Source: Candidatus Alcium sp. F082 (GTDB taxonomy: Bacteria; Bacteroidota; Bacteroidia; Bacteroidales; F082). From it: a DNA stretch of 64,000 nucleotides. Position numbers and translations under genes: made by a program. Shown piece after piece: positions 28,909 to 38,768 of the stretch. The stretch lies in NCBI GenBank assembly GCA_001543395.1, contig LPNG01000003.1, forward strand, positions 26,027 through 90,026. Direction: 5' to 3'. Position 1 is the stretch's first letter; each line of letters starts with the position of its first letter. Under the pieces are notes generated by a model. The model did no database searches and was not told where the DNA came from. It worked only from the letters and a program-made list of their open reading frames with translations.

Positions 28909-29580
28909 TTAAACGTTGTAATTTCTAGCTCCAAAAATCTTGCTTCCTACCCGCACCAAAGTTGCGCCTTCCTCCACGGCAATGGGATAGTCGTCCGACA
29001 TGCCCATCGAAATCTCTTTGAACTGTGGCTGGCCTGCGAAATACTTGGCCTTCAAGGTGTCGAAAATCTCTTTCAGGTGTTTGAATTCCTTGCGGACTTC
29101 ATCCATGTCTTCTGTGAAGGTGGCCATGCCCATCACACCACAAATGCGCACATTATCCATTTGTTTGAACTCATCCGACTCAAGCAGCTGTCGGGCTTCG
29201 TCCAAATCAAGGCCGAATTTGGTCTCTTCTTGGGCGATGTGGAATTGCAGCAGGCAATCCACCACGCGGTCGTGTTTCTTGGCTTCCTTGTTGACGGCCT
29301 CCAAGAGGTTGGCCGAGTCGATGCTGTGGATGAGCGTGACGAAGGGGATGATGTATTTGATTTTGTTGGTCTGCAAGTGGCCGATGAAGTGCCATTGGAT
29401 GTCGGCGGGCAGCACCTCATGTTTGTCGCGCATCTCAAGGGCGTGGTTTTCGCCAAAGATACGCTGTCCTGCGTCGTAGGCTTCCTGCAAGTCGCTGACG
29501 GGCTTGGTCTTGCTGACGGCCACCAAAGTCACTGACTTGGGTAGCGTCGCTCTGATTTTTTCCAAGTTTTCCTTAATCAT
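28909..29580 (-). CDS. YggS family pyridoxal phosphate-binding protein
   Basis: VTLVAVSKTKPVSDLQEAYDAGQRIFGEN, WHFIGHLQTNKIK, SMGMSDDYPIAVEEGATLVRVGSKIFG. Confidence 0.92.
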   Translation of the reverse strand: MIKENLEKIRATLPKSVTLVAVSKTKPVSDLQEAYDAGQRIFGENHALEMRDKHEVLPADIQWHFIGHLQTNKIKYIIPFVTLIHSIDSANLLEAVNKEAKKHDRVVDCLLQFHIAQEETKFGLDLDEARQLLESDEFKQMDNVRICGVMGMATFTEDMDEVRKEFKHLKEIFDTLKAKYFAGQPQFKEISMGMSDDYPIAVEEGATLVRVGSKIFGARNYNV

Positions 29581-29709
29581 TTTGTCATGAATTAAAATCG
29601 TGCAAAAATACTGAATTTCCTAAAATCAACAATTATTATATATACAGCACAATAATCTCGACCTTTTTAGGTTATTAATAGTGTAATTTCAATCTTAGAG
29701 TTAAACGAC

Positions 29710-30162
29710 ATGAAAAAATCAGTTTTTATCCTCGCGTTATTGTGCGTCATCACTTTGATGTCCGCCTGCAAAAAAGAACCATCAATCACACAAGGCGTGT
29801 ATGGCACTGTAATAGAACGTTACGGTGACTGGATGCCTGGCTCAACCGCCGACCATGGCGAGAGACCTATCGCTTGCGATGTGTATGTTTACGAATACAC
29901 TATGTTATCGGACTTCGGTGGCGCTGTTTCCGTTCATTATCCCATTGACGCTATGCCCAAGCCGTTTGTGGCCAAGACCACGTCGAACGCCAAAGGCTTT
30001 TACGAAATCAATCTCGCTCCTGGCACATACTCGATATTTTTATTAGAGGAAGGGAAACTGTATGCAAACGGAGGCGATGCCTACGGTGGCATCAATCCCA
30101 TAACAATCAATTCAGACGAAAAGTTGGAAAGACAACTTGTCCTCGATCACGCGGTATATTGA
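29710..30162 (+). CDS. Small lipoprotein with carboxypeptidase-regulatory-like beta-sandwich
   Basis: Lipobox LMSACKK; TTSNAKGFYEINLAPGTYSIFLLEEGKLY. Confidence 0.55.
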   Translation: MKKSVFILALLCVITLMSACKKEPSITQGVYGTVIERYGDWMPGSTADHGERPIACDVYVYEYTMLSDFGGAVSVHYPIDAMPKPFVAKTTSNAKGFYEINLAPGTYSIFLLEEGKLYANGGDAYGGINPITINSDEKLERQLVLDHAVY

Positions 30163-30184
30163 TAACACTGAATGAAAGAAAAAC

Positions 30185-30220
30185 CGAAGCCGCGCCCAAA
30201 CAGCGTGGCTTCGTTGTTTT
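30185..30220 (+). terminator. Terminator after the 150-aa lipoprotein gene
   Basis: CGAAGCCGCGC-loop-GCGTGGCTTCG followed by TTGTTTTT. Confidence 0.6.
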
Positions 30221-30316
30221 TATCAATTCAACGATTAAACATTTCAACAAATCGAAGATTCAACGAAAGTTAATTCAACATATTTTCCTATTTTTGCACC
30301 CAAATTTTTGGAAATT

Positions 30317-31651
30317 ATGTTTGAAGGATTAAGTGAAAAACTAGAACGCTCTTTTAAAGTCCTTCGAGGACAGGCTTTTATCACGGAAGTCAATATTGCC
30401 GACACGATGAAAGAGATCCGTCGCGCCCTCTTGGACGCTGACGTCAGCTATAAGATTGCCAAAGATGTCACCAACAACATCAAGGAGAAGGCCCTCGGCC
30501 AAGAGATCCTAACCTCGGTGAAGCCTGGTGAGATGATGGTCAAGATCGTCCACGACGAGTTGGCCGAACTGATGGGTGGCGAGGCTGTCGACATCAACCT
30601 GAAAGGTCAGCCGAGCATCATCTTGATAGCAGGTCTTCAGGGTTCTGGTAAGACCACTTTCTCAGCCAAGTTGGCCTCCTATCTGAAACGCAAGCGCAGC
30701 AAGCAAGTCTTGCTGGTGGCTGGTGACGTGTACCGTCCTGCCGCTATCGAGCAGCTGAAGGTTTTGGGTCAGCAGGTGGAGGTTGAAGTCTATAGCGAGG
30801 AAGGCAACAAGAACCCTGTGCAGATTGCGCAGAACGCCATCAACCACGCCAAGAGTCAAGGCAAGAACGTGGTCATCATCGATACCGCCGGTCGTCTGGC
30901 CGTCGATGAGGAGATGATGAACGAGATTGCCAACATCAAGGAGGCTGTGAAGCCGCATGAGACCTTGTTTGTGGTCGACTCGATGACGGGTCAGGATGCC
31001 GTGAACACGGCTAAGGCTTTTAATGACCGTCTCGACTTCGACGGCGTGGTGCTGACCAAGTTGGACGGCGACACCCGTGGCGGTGCGGCCCTCACCATTC
31101 GCACGGTGGTGGAGAAGCCCATCAAGTTCGTAGGTATCGGCGAGAAGATGGATGCCTTGGATGTGTTCCATCCCAAACGTATGGCCGACCGTATCCTCGG
31201 CATGGGCGACATCGTCTCTCTCGTGGAACGTGCCCAGGAGCAATTCGATGAGGAAGAAGCCCGCAAATTACAGAAGAAACTTGCTAAAAACGAGTTCAAC
31301 TATAACGACTTCCTGAAACAGATACAACAAATCAAGAAGATGGGTAACCTGAAGGATCTCGCTAGCATGATTCCCGGCATGGACAAGGCCATGAAGGGCG
31401 AAGAGATCGACGATGATGCCTTCAAGAGCATCGAGGCCATCATCTATTCGATGACCCCGCAGGAACGCGAGAACCCGAAGCTACTCAACGGCACGCGCCG
31501 CAAACGCATCGCCGATGGTAGTGGCACTAGCATCGTTGAGGTGAACCGTCTCGTTAAACAGTTTGAGGAGACCTCGAAGATGATGCGCATGATGACCACC
31601 GGTGGTGGTAAAAAGATGTTGCGCATGGCTGGAGCAATGAAACGCAGATAA
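30317..31651 (+). CDS. ffh: Signal recognition particle protein Ffh
   Basis: GLQGSGKTTFSAKLA, VAGDVYRPAAIEQL, DTAGRLAVDEEMM, TKLDGDTRGGAAL, GMGDIVSLVE. Confidence 0.95.
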   Translation: MFEGLSEKLERSFKVLRGQAFITEVNIADTMKEIRRALLDADVSYKIAKDVTNNIKEKALGQEILTSVKPGEMMVKIVHDELAELMGGEAVDINLKGQPSIILIAGLQGSGKTTFSAKLASYLKRKRSKQVLLVAGDVYRPAAIEQLKVLGQQVEVEVYSEEGNKNPVQIAQNAINHAKSQGKNVVIIDTAGRLAVDEEMMNEIANIKEAVKPHETLFVVDSMTGQDAVNTAKAFNDRLDFDGVVLTKLDGDTRGGAALTIRTVVEKPIKFVGIGEKMDALDVFHPKRMADRILGMGDIVSLVERAQEQFDEEEARKLQKKLAKNEFNYNDFLKQIQQIKKMGNLKDLASMIPGMDKAMKGEEIDDDAFKSIEAIIYSMTPQERENPKLLNGTRRKRIADGSGTSIVEVNRLVKQFEETSKMMRMMTTGGGKKMLRMAGAMKRR

Positions 31652-31664
31652 ACTTTAATACACT

Positions 31665-32549
31665 ATGGATAACAAGATAATCGACGGCAAAGCCGTTTCC
31701 GAACAGATTAAGAAAGAAATAGCCGCTGAAGTGGCAGATATGATCGACCATGGCATTGCAGCTCCGCATCTGGCGGCTGTCATCGTGGGCGAAGATGGAG
31801 CCAGCAAGACCTATGTGGCTTCGAAGGAGAAAGCCTGCCATTCGGTAGGTATGACTTCTTCGGTGTATCGTCTTCCTGAGAGCACGACCGAGAAAGAGAT
31901 GCTCGACATGGTGGAGTTCCTGAACAACGACTCCGAGATTGATGGCTACATCATCCAACTGCCCTTGCCGAAGCATATTGATGAGAACAAAGTCATCAAT
32001 GCTATCAAACCTTCAAAGGACGTGGATGGTTTCACCAGCGTCAACGCGGGTCGTATGCAACTGGGCCATCCTTGCTTTATTCCTGCCACGCCCAATGGCA
32101 TCATGGAGCTCATCAAGCGTTCTGGCGTCGAGACGGTGGGAAAGAACGTGGTGGTGCTGGGCCGTTCCAACATCGTGGGCACGCCTATGTCCATCCTGAT
32201 GTCGCGCAAGGGCATTGACGCTACCGTAACTATGTGCCACAGCCGCACCAAGAACCTGCCCGAGATTGCCCGTCAGGCTGATATCCTAATCGCCGCCATC
32301 GGAAAGCAGGGCTTCGTGACTGCCGATATGGTGAAACCTGGTGCTGTGGTCATCGACGTGGGTATCCACCGCATCGAAGACGCTTCCAGCCCGAAGGGTT
32401 ATAAGATTATGGGCGATGTGGACTATGACGAGGTCTACAAAGTGGCCTCCAAGATTACCCCCGTTCCAGGTGGCGTAGGTCCCATGACCATCGTGTCGCT
32501 GCTGCAAAACACCTTGAAAGCCGCCAAAGGCGAGGTCTATCCCAAATGA
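31665..32549 (+). CDS. folD: Bifunctional methylenetetrahydrofolate dehydrogenase/cyclohydrolase
   Basis: YIIQLPLPKHIDENKVINAIKPSKDVDGF, VVVLGRSNIVGTPMSILM, ITPVPGGVGPMTIVSLLQNT. Confidence 0.95.
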   Translation: MDNKIIDGKAVSEQIKKEIAAEVADMIDHGIAAPHLAAVIVGEDGASKTYVASKEKACHSVGMTSSVYRLPESTTEKEMLDMVEFLNNDSEIDGYIIQLPLPKHIDENKVINAIKPSKDVDGFTSVNAGRMQLGHPCFIPATPNGIMELIKRSGVETVGKNVVVLGRSNIVGTPMSILMSRKGIDATVTMCHSRTKNLPEIARQADILIAAIGKQGFVTADMVKPGAVVIDVGIHRIEDASSPKGYKIMGDVDYDEVYKVASKITPVPGGVGPMTIVSLLQNTLKAAKGEVYPK

Positions 32550-33469
32550 TGATGAGAAGGGCACTACTGGTCGGCTTGGTACTGCTTACCCTCCTCGTTC
32601 ATGCTCAAGAGGAAGGCAAGGCGGGCTTTACCCCATTGTTTACCCCTGTTCTGAAGTCGGAGTTGCCTGAAGAGGTGAAAGAGACCTCGGGACTCTTTTT
32701 CCATAACGGCCGCCTTTGGACCCACAACGACAGCGGTGGTAAGCCTATCCTGTTTGCCCTCGACACCACGTCTTTTGAGGTGGTACAGAGAATCACGCTC
32801 TCCCATGCCAAAAACAAGGACTGGGAAGATGTTTGCACCGATGGCGAGAATGTGTATGTCGGCGATTTCGGCAACAACAAGGGCAAAAGGAAAAACCTGA
32901 GAATCTACACTTTCCCGCTATCAACCCTCCCGGCAGAAGGCGACGCCACCATTGATGTTGACTCTATTACCTTCCGCTTTGGTGACCAGACGAATTTTGT
33001 CCATAAGAAACAAGAGCATGACTACGACTGCGAGACCATGTTTGCTACAGGGGATTGTATCTATCTCTTCAGCAAGGGTTGGGCTACGGGGACAACCCGT
33101 ATGTACCGCCTTCCGAAAACGCCTGGCGATTATGTGGCCGAAGTCGTCAATGGATTTGACTCACAGGGGCTGTTGACGGGCGCCGACTATGACAGGGAGA
33201 ATCATATTCTTGTGTTGGTGGGTTATGTGAAGAATGTCTGGAAGCCTTTCATGTATCTCATCTTCGACTTCGACGAAGCTGGCGTGAAACTTAACAACCG
33301 TAGGTTTGAGATGCCGCAATTAACTGGCGCCCAAACCGAAGGCATATGTTTCTTCGATGACGGACGTTGCTTTGTCACCGCTGAGACCTCTCCAACAATG
33401 ACTTCGAGGGTGTTTGTGGCTGATTTCCGCAAATGGATTGAGAAAGAGCTGAAAAACAAGAAACAGTGA
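32546..33469 (+). CDS. Exported protein, probable beta-propeller, unknown function
   Basis: Signal peptide; ETSGLFFHNGRLWTHNDSGGKPILFALD, NVYVGDFGNNKGKRKNLRIY. Confidence 0.55.
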   Translation: MMMRRALLVGLVLLTLLVHAQEEGKAGFTPLFTPVLKSELPEEVKETSGLFFHNGRLWTHNDSGGKPILFALDTTSFEVVQRITLSHAKNKDWEDVCTDGENVYVGDFGNNKGKRKNLRIYTFPLSTLPAEGDATIDVDSITFRFGDQTNFVHKKQEHDYDCETMFATGDCIYLFSKGWATGTTRMYRLPKTPGDYVAEVVNGFDSQGLLTGADYDRENHILVLVGYVKNVWKPFMYLIFDFDEAGVKLNNRRFEMPQLTGAQTEGICFFDDGRCFVTAETSPTMTSRVFVADFRKWIEKELKNKKQ

Positions 33470-35121
33470 AAAGGGTTATCCTCATAGTATTTGCTTTATT
33501 GTCGCTTGTATCCGTCGCTTTTTCGCAGCCGTCGAAGAAAGCTGTGAAAGCTTACGAGTCGGCAGAGGAGGCCTTTTTGAAACGTGACTACACAAAGGCT
33601 TACCAACACGTCCTCAAAGCCATCGTTGAAGACCCAAACTATGCCGAAGCCTGGCTGTTGGAAGGCGAGATTGGGATGGAAACCAAGGACTATGACATGG
33701 CCATACTGGGTTACGAGAAAGCATTGGCATGCGATTCGATGTTGTTTCCTCCTGCCGCCATCACCTTGGCTCGTCTATATGACGCCCAAGGAAACTACAA
33801 ACGCGAGGCGGTATTGTTGCGTTGGTATCAGTCGAGGGCTTCGGGCAATGCAGCTAATGATGTAACAGTGTCCGAGCTGCTTGAGTTGGCAAGGTTTCGC
33901 GATGAGGCCATCAGTCATCCTGTAGCGTTCGACCCCGAGAATCTAGGTTCCGAGATCAACAGTGCTGACGATGAGTATGTCAACGCCCTGACGTTTTATG
34001 GCGACCATCTGCTGTTTACGCGAAAGATGAACCGAGGAAACGGGTATTATGAGGAAGAGGTTTTTGTGTCGCAAAAGGCTGATGACGGATGGACTATACC
34101 AGAGCCATTGTCGTTTGAGTCCTTCCCCGATGCTATTGACCCGGGTGCGGCTTTCCTTTCCGCCGATGGCTCGAAACTGTATCTGACAGGTTGCGGCTGG
34201 GGTCGCGAAAGCGGTTGCGACCTCTATGTGTCGCATTGGAGTGTGGATCAATGGTCGATGCCACGTAAGATAGAGGGTAGCATCAACACCGGTAGTTGGG
34301 AGTCGCAGCCCTGCGTGAGTGCCGACGGCAAGGAACTATACTTCGTTTCGCGGCGCAACGGCAATGCCGACATCTATTGTAGCCGGCGCAATGCCGACCG
34401 TAGCTGGGGCGAGCCACAGAATCTTGGGGCACCAATCAATACCAAAGGTTCGGAGATGGCTCCTTTCCTGCATCCCGATGGTCGGACGCTTTATTTCTCT
34501 TCCGACAAGCACATCGGAATGGGCGGATTCGACCTGTTCATGAGCCGTAGGGGAGAGGATGGCAGGTGGCAAGAGCCCGTCAACCTTGGTTTCCCCATTA
34601 ATACCCAAGGCGACGAAATCAACTTCTTCGTGGCAGCAGATGGCAAAACGGCCTTCATCTCTTCGCAACGTGAAGGTGGTCAAGGCGGTTATGATATCTA
34701 CACGTTTGAACTGCCCGAAGAAATCCGTTCCGACTCGGCCAACTATTTCTCCAACGTGGATGTAACTGAACTTTCACCAGGTGATGCCATTGTGCTTCAA
34801 AACATACAGTTTGAGTTTAACAGCTCTGCTTTGACAGGAGACTCCCAATCAGGTATTGAGATCCTTTCGAGGTTCCTCAAGCGTAATCCGGAACTAAGAG
34901 TTGAACTGGCTGGCCATACCGACGATGTGGGTAATGCTAACTACAATCTGAAGCTTTCATCCGACCGTGCTGAGGTTGTCCGTCAGGCTTTGATTGCTAG
35001 TGGGATTGAGGAAAACCGACTGACCGCTAAAGGCTATGGCGCCACCAAATCGTTGTGGCCCAACGACAGCGATGAACACCGTGCTTTGAACCGTAGAACA
35101 GAAATGATAATAATAGATTGA
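33466..35121 (+). CDS. TPR + PD40 (WD40-like) + OmpA-family protein, PorE-like
   Basis: GTG start; TPR-like N-terminus; PD40 repeats (DGRTLYFSSDKHIGMGGFDLFMSRR); OmpA C-terminus (VELAGHTDDVGNANYNLKLSSDRAEVVRQAL). Confidence 0.75.
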   Translation: MKRVILIVFALLSLVSVAFSQPSKKAVKAYESAEEAFLKRDYTKAYQHVLKAIVEDPNYAEAWLLEGEIGMETKDYDMAILGYEKALACDSMLFPPAAITLARLYDAQGNYKREAVLLRWYQSRASGNAANDVTVSELLELARFRDEAISHPVAFDPENLGSEINSADDEYVNALTFYGDHLLFTRKMNRGNGYYEEEVFVSQKADDGWTIPEPLSFESFPDAIDPGAAFLSADGSKLYLTGCGWGRESGCDLYVSHWSVDQWSMPRKIEGSINTGSWESQPCVSADGKELYFVSRRNGNADIYCSRRNADRSWGEPQNLGAPINTKGSEMAPFLHPDGRTLYFSSDKHIGMGGFDLFMSRRGEDGRWQEPVNLGFPINTQGDEINFFVAADGKTAFISSQREGGQGGYDIYTFELPEEIRSDSANYFSNVDVTELSPGDAIVLQNIQFEFNSSALTGDSQSGIEILSRFLKRNPELRVELAGHTDDVGNANYNLKLSSDRAEVVRQALIASGIEENRLTAKGYGATKSLWPNDSDEHRALNRRTEMIIID

Positions 35122-35123
35122 AT

Positions 35124-35837
35124 ATGAAGAAACTAACTCTGCTAATTGCTACTGCTATCTTGATGTCGGCTTGTGTGAAGACTAAGGAACCAACCCGTTT
35201 TTCGATTTTGGGCGATAGCTATTCCGCTTTCGACGGTTATGTTGATCCTGACACCAACGACCCGTATATTCATTATCCTCAAATAGGTGTGACTGGTATT
35301 GAGCAGATGTGGTGGCGTCAAGTGGCCGATTCGTTGAATTGGGTACTTGACCATAATAATTCGTTTTCGGGCTCTTTGGTCTGCAACTACGCTGACTTTG
35401 ACGGTGGGAGTTATTATGCACCAAATTCCTTCATCCGTCGTATGAATAACCTGGGCAATCCTGATGTGATTTTCATCCTTGGCGCTACTAACGATGTGTG
35501 GAATGGAGCACCTTTCGGTGATTACGTTTATTCTGATTGGACCGAAGAACAACTTTGTTCTTTCCGTCCCGCATTGGCTTATATGCTTGACTTTCTGAAG
35601 AGGCAACATCCCCATGCCAAGCTGTATTACCTTCTTGAAACGAATCCTTGCCCGGGTGCCATCGATGCGGAAACGCGCTTGAATCTCATCGAATCGGTGC
35701 ACCGTGTCACCTATCATTACAATGTTGACTGCGTTGATTTGTACGACATCCACAAGGAGTGGTGGCATCCTGATGTCGAAGGACAAAAAGGTATTGCCGA
35801 CCAAGTGTTGGAGTATCTCTCAATGTCTGTGCTTTAA
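35124..35837 (+). CDS. SGNH/GDSL hydrolase family lipoprotein
   Basis: Lipobox MSACVK; FSILGDSYSAFDGY; FILGATNDVWNG. Confidence 0.75.
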   Translation: MKKLTLLIATAILMSACVKTKEPTRFSILGDSYSAFDGYVDPDTNDPYIHYPQIGVTGIEQMWWRQVADSLNWVLDHNNSFSGSLVCNYADFDGGSYYAPNSFIRRMNNLGNPDVIFILGATNDVWNGAPFGDYVYSDWTEEQLCSFRPALAYMLDFLKRQHPHAKLYYLLETNPCPGAIDAETRLNLIESVHRVTYHYNVDCVDLYDIHKEWWHPDVEGQKGIADQVLEYLSMSVL

Positions 35838-36571
35838 TGCCTGAAACGGTAACGTACCGTCAGCTCGTCATTTGATGGGGTGGGCACGTCCCAATACGGT
35901 TTCTCTGACGTTGCGTCTGTCGAATCATTAGAGGCTGAGCCATTCGAATCATCATCCTCTTCATCGTCTTCTTCCCAATGGTATACCTCTTTTTGAGGTC
36001 CTTCTTTCCTTAGGAATATGGCCAGCAGAATGCCTATGAGTGCTCCGCTGAGATGGCCTTCCCATGAGATGTTTTGGGGTATGGCCAAAGATGGTATCAT
36101 GCCCCAGATGAAGCTTCCGTAAAGGAACACCATGATGAGGGAGATGACAATGAGCATACGGTTGCCACGGATGAAGCCGCTGGTAATCAAGAACAAGTTG
36201 AGGCCATATACAAGGGCGCTTGCGCCGATATGTGTGGTACTTGGGTCGCCGATGCACCAAGTGAGCAGCCCGCTGCCCAAATAAGTGATGAGCATCACGC
36301 GGTTGGCGAGGCTGGGATAACAGTAGTATAAGGCTGTACCAAGAACAATGATGGGGATGGTATTGGAGAGCAAGTGCTCCCAGTTGCCGTGCAAGAAAGG
36401 CAGGGTGAAGATCCCGATCAACCCTCTTGCAGTGTGGGGCGTTATGCCGAAGCGCCCCAAATAGATCCCGAACGACCATTCGATCGTCTTCACTACCCAC
36501 ATTATTGTTACAATGATCAAGGGAATGACGAGGCTACCCAGAAACTTTTTTCTTTCTGCTTTGTTGTCCAT
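35834..36571 (-). CDS. Rhomboid family intramembrane serine protease
   Basis: HGNWEHLLSNTIPI, HIGASALVYGL (GxSx), WEGHLSGALIGILLA; acidic cytoplasmic tail. Internal start MDNKAERKK. Confidence 0.8.
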   Translation of the reverse strand: MDNKAERKKFLGSLVIPLIIVTIMWVVKTIEWSFGIYLGRFGITPHTARGLIGIFTLPFLHGNWEHLLSNTIPIIVLGTALYYCYPSLANRVMLITYLGSGLLTWCIGDPSTTHIGASALVYGLNLFLITSGFIRGNRMLIVISLIMVFLYGSFIWGMIPSLAIPQNISWEGHLSGALIGILLAIFLRKEGPQKEVYHWEEDDEEDDDSNGSASNDSTDATSEKPYWDVPTPSNDELTVRYRFRH

Positions 36572-36630
36572 GCCTATGGGTTCATCAAGAATCGTTCCGC
36601 TGCAAAGGTCGGAAATTTTGGCAGAGTAGC

Positions 36631-36664
36631 ATAAAAAAAGCGTCCCTAAAGGAACGCTTTTTTG
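36631..36664 (-). terminator. Terminator after gcvT
   Basis: AAAAAAAGCGTCCCTAAAGGAACGCTTTTTT. Confidence 0.75.
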
Positions 36665-36682
36665 TGTATAGACCACTTTCCA

Positions 36683-37798
36683 TTAAGGAAGGAACGGCAT
36701 CTTGACCACAACGGCCTTGATGAGTTTGTTGCGGATCTTGATGAAGATCTCGGTGTCCTTCTTGCTGAAGGCTTTCTTCACCAGGGCGGTGCCGATGTTC
36801 TTTCCGGTCGAAGGTGACGGACTGCCTGAGCGCACCATACCGATGCAATTGCCTTCGGCATCGCACACTTCATAGCCGTTACGCGGGATACCACGGTCGA
36901 TCATCTCGAAGCCGACAATCTTCTGGCTCACGCCATTGGCTTTCTGAGCGGCGAAGATTTCGCGGTTGAGGAAGTCGTTGCCGTCGACGAACTTGGTGAT
37001 CCAGCCGAGACCAGCCTCGATGGGGCTGATGGTGTCGTCGATTTCGTGGCCGTATAGGCAGAAGCCCTTCTCGAGACGGAGGGTGTCGCGGCAGCCCAGA
37101 CCTGCGGGCATGATGCCAAACTCCTTGCCAGCCTCAAAGACGGCGTCCCAAACCTCCTTGGCGTGGGCGACGGGGATGTAGATCTCGCAGCCGCCTGAGC
37201 CAGTGTAACCCGTGGTCGAGAAGATGATGTTGTCGACGCCGGCGAAGTTGATGATTTGGAAGGTGTAGTATTCCATATCCACCACGTTGGCCTTGGTGAG
37301 CTTCTGCATGGCCTTCAGGGCGTTGGGGCCTTGCACGGCCAGTTGAGCCCATTCTTCGCTCTCGTTCTTGAAGTCTTCACCGAGAGTCATGCCGAACTTC
37401 TCGGCAATCTGGCTCATCCAAGCCCAATCCTTGTCGATGTTGGCGGCGTTGGGCACCATGAAGTAGTGGTCGTCGGCGATGCGGTAGACGAGCATGTCGT
37501 CCACGATGCCGCCCTTGCCGTTCGGCAGGCAGGTGTATTGCACCTTGCCATCGCTCAAAGCGGCGACGTCGTTGACGGTGCAGTACTGCATGAACTGCTT
37601 GGCCAGGGGACCTTTGGCGCGGAACTCGCCCATGTGCGACACGTCGAACACGCCGACGTTGTTGCGGACGTTGTTATGCTCTTCGACGAGGCCGGTGTAT
37701 TGGATCGGCATGTCATAACCGGCGAATTCAGCCATCTTGGCGCCCAGGTCGTGATGGATCTGGTTGTAAGGGGTCTTCTTTAATTCGATGTTTTCCAT
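36683..37798 (-). CDS. gcvT: Glycine cleavage system aminomethyltransferase
   Basis: GVFDVSHMGEFRAKGP, STTGYTGSGGCEIYIP, CRDTLRLEKGFCLYGHEID; start MENIELKKTPYNQIH. Confidence 0.92.
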   Translation of the reverse strand: MENIELKKTPYNQIHHDLGAKMAEFAGYDMPIQYTGLVEEHNNVRNNVGVFDVSHMGEFRAKGPLAKQFMQYCTVNDVAALSDGKVQYTCLPNGKGGIVDDMLVYRIADDHYFMVPNAANIDKDWAWMSQIAEKFGMTLGEDFKNESEEWAQLAVQGPNALKAMQKLTKANVVDMEYYTFQIINFAGVDNIIFSTTGYTGSGGCEIYIPVAHAKEVWDAVFEAGKEFGIMPAGLGCRDTLRLEKGFCLYGHEIDDTISPIEAGLGWITKFVDGNDFLNREIFAAQKANGVSQKIVGFEMIDRGIPRNGYEVCDAEGNCIGMVRSGSPSPSTGKNIGTALVKKAFSKKDTEIFIKIRNKLIKAVVVKMPFLP

Positions 37799-37858
37799 TG
37801 GTGTATTTTTAATATTATAGTTTGTTCTAGTCGGCGGCAAAGATAGGGAAAAATGTCT

Positions 37859-38722
37859 TTATCTCGTCGTGTCGTGCAGCGATTTCTTAAAGCTAGGTCC
37901 GAAGTACAGTCTGGTGTAGTTGAGGTCGTAAACCGTGACCGCTCTCGGGGCGTCATTGTTCACCTGACGCTTCAGGGTACAGCCATTGGCGGGGTCGACC
38001 CAATACTGGATGGCTGAGCCGTCGGGCTGGTCGACGAAGAAATGCCAGCAGTCGATGTCGAGCACTTGCTCCATGCCGAGATAATACTTCGAGAGGTCGT
38101 CCTTCTCCACTTCGTTGGCAAAGGTGTTGAGCGGGAAGAAGCTCGTGCCAAGGGGTTCAAACTCCCAGTCGACATCGTCGGTCCATCCTTGTGCCTCGGG
38201 GCGATAGTACCAGTTCTTACCTGTCTTGAGGTTCCAGAAACGGTCGATGCCCTGTCCGTCGTTGTAGGCTTCGTTCTCACCCAGCTTCATGTAGGTCTCG
38301 CTGCAGTTGGAGGCGGGATTGAAGATGGTTACGAAGTAATGGTCGGTGGGCGGATTGAATTTGTAGGTGCCTGTGAAGGCCTGGGTAGCAGGCTTCTCCA
38401 TCTTTTCGATGACTGGGGCCACATACGGCTCGCTCACGATGATGGAGGCCACCACCTCAGCATTGTCTTCATGGCAGGTGGCTATAATATTGCATTCGCC
38501 AGCCTGTTTGGCGATGATTTCGATACGATCGCCATATTTGATCGGCTTTAAGCTGATGACTTTGGAGCCCGAAATGTTGTATCCATTCGAATGGCAGTTC
38601 TCAAAGGGTTTCCAAACGATGGTGTCGCCAATCGTCATCTTGAATTCGTTCTCGTTTGCCTCTTGAGCCATGACAAGGCCAGCGAAGCATAGAATCATTA
38701 AGGTAAGCAGTGCTTTTTTCAT
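37859..38722 (-). CDS. Exported protein of unknown function
   Basis: Signal peptide MKKALLTLMILCFAGLVMAQ; no family recognised. Confidence 0.45.
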   Translation of the reverse strand: MKKALLTLMILCFAGLVMAQEANENEFKMTIGDTIVWKPFENCHSNGYNISGSKVISLKPIKYGDRIEIIAKQAGECNIIATCHEDNAEVVASIIVSEPYVAPVIEKMEKPATQAFTGTYKFNPPTDHYFVTIFNPASNCSETYMKLGENEAYNDGQGIDRFWNLKTGKNWYYRPEAQGWTDDVDWEFEPLGTSFFPLNTFANEVEKDDLSKYYLGMEQVLDIDCWHFFVDQPDGSAIQYWVDPANGCTLKRQVNNDAPRAVTVYDLNYTRLYFGPSFKKSLHDTTR

Positions 38723-38768
38723 GGTAGGAAAGTTAATAATAGATTGCAAAGATACGAATTATTTGGAA

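Noticed and set aside
28555-29535. 326-aa plus-strand ORF opposite the antiporter and YggS genes
   Set aside because: Overlaps two well-supported genes on the other strand; no recognisable domain.
30230-30316. SRP RNA (ffs) or other ncRNA next to ffh
   Set aside because: The gap contains only a terminator tail and promoter-like AT-rich sequence; no SRP Alu/S-domain signature seen.
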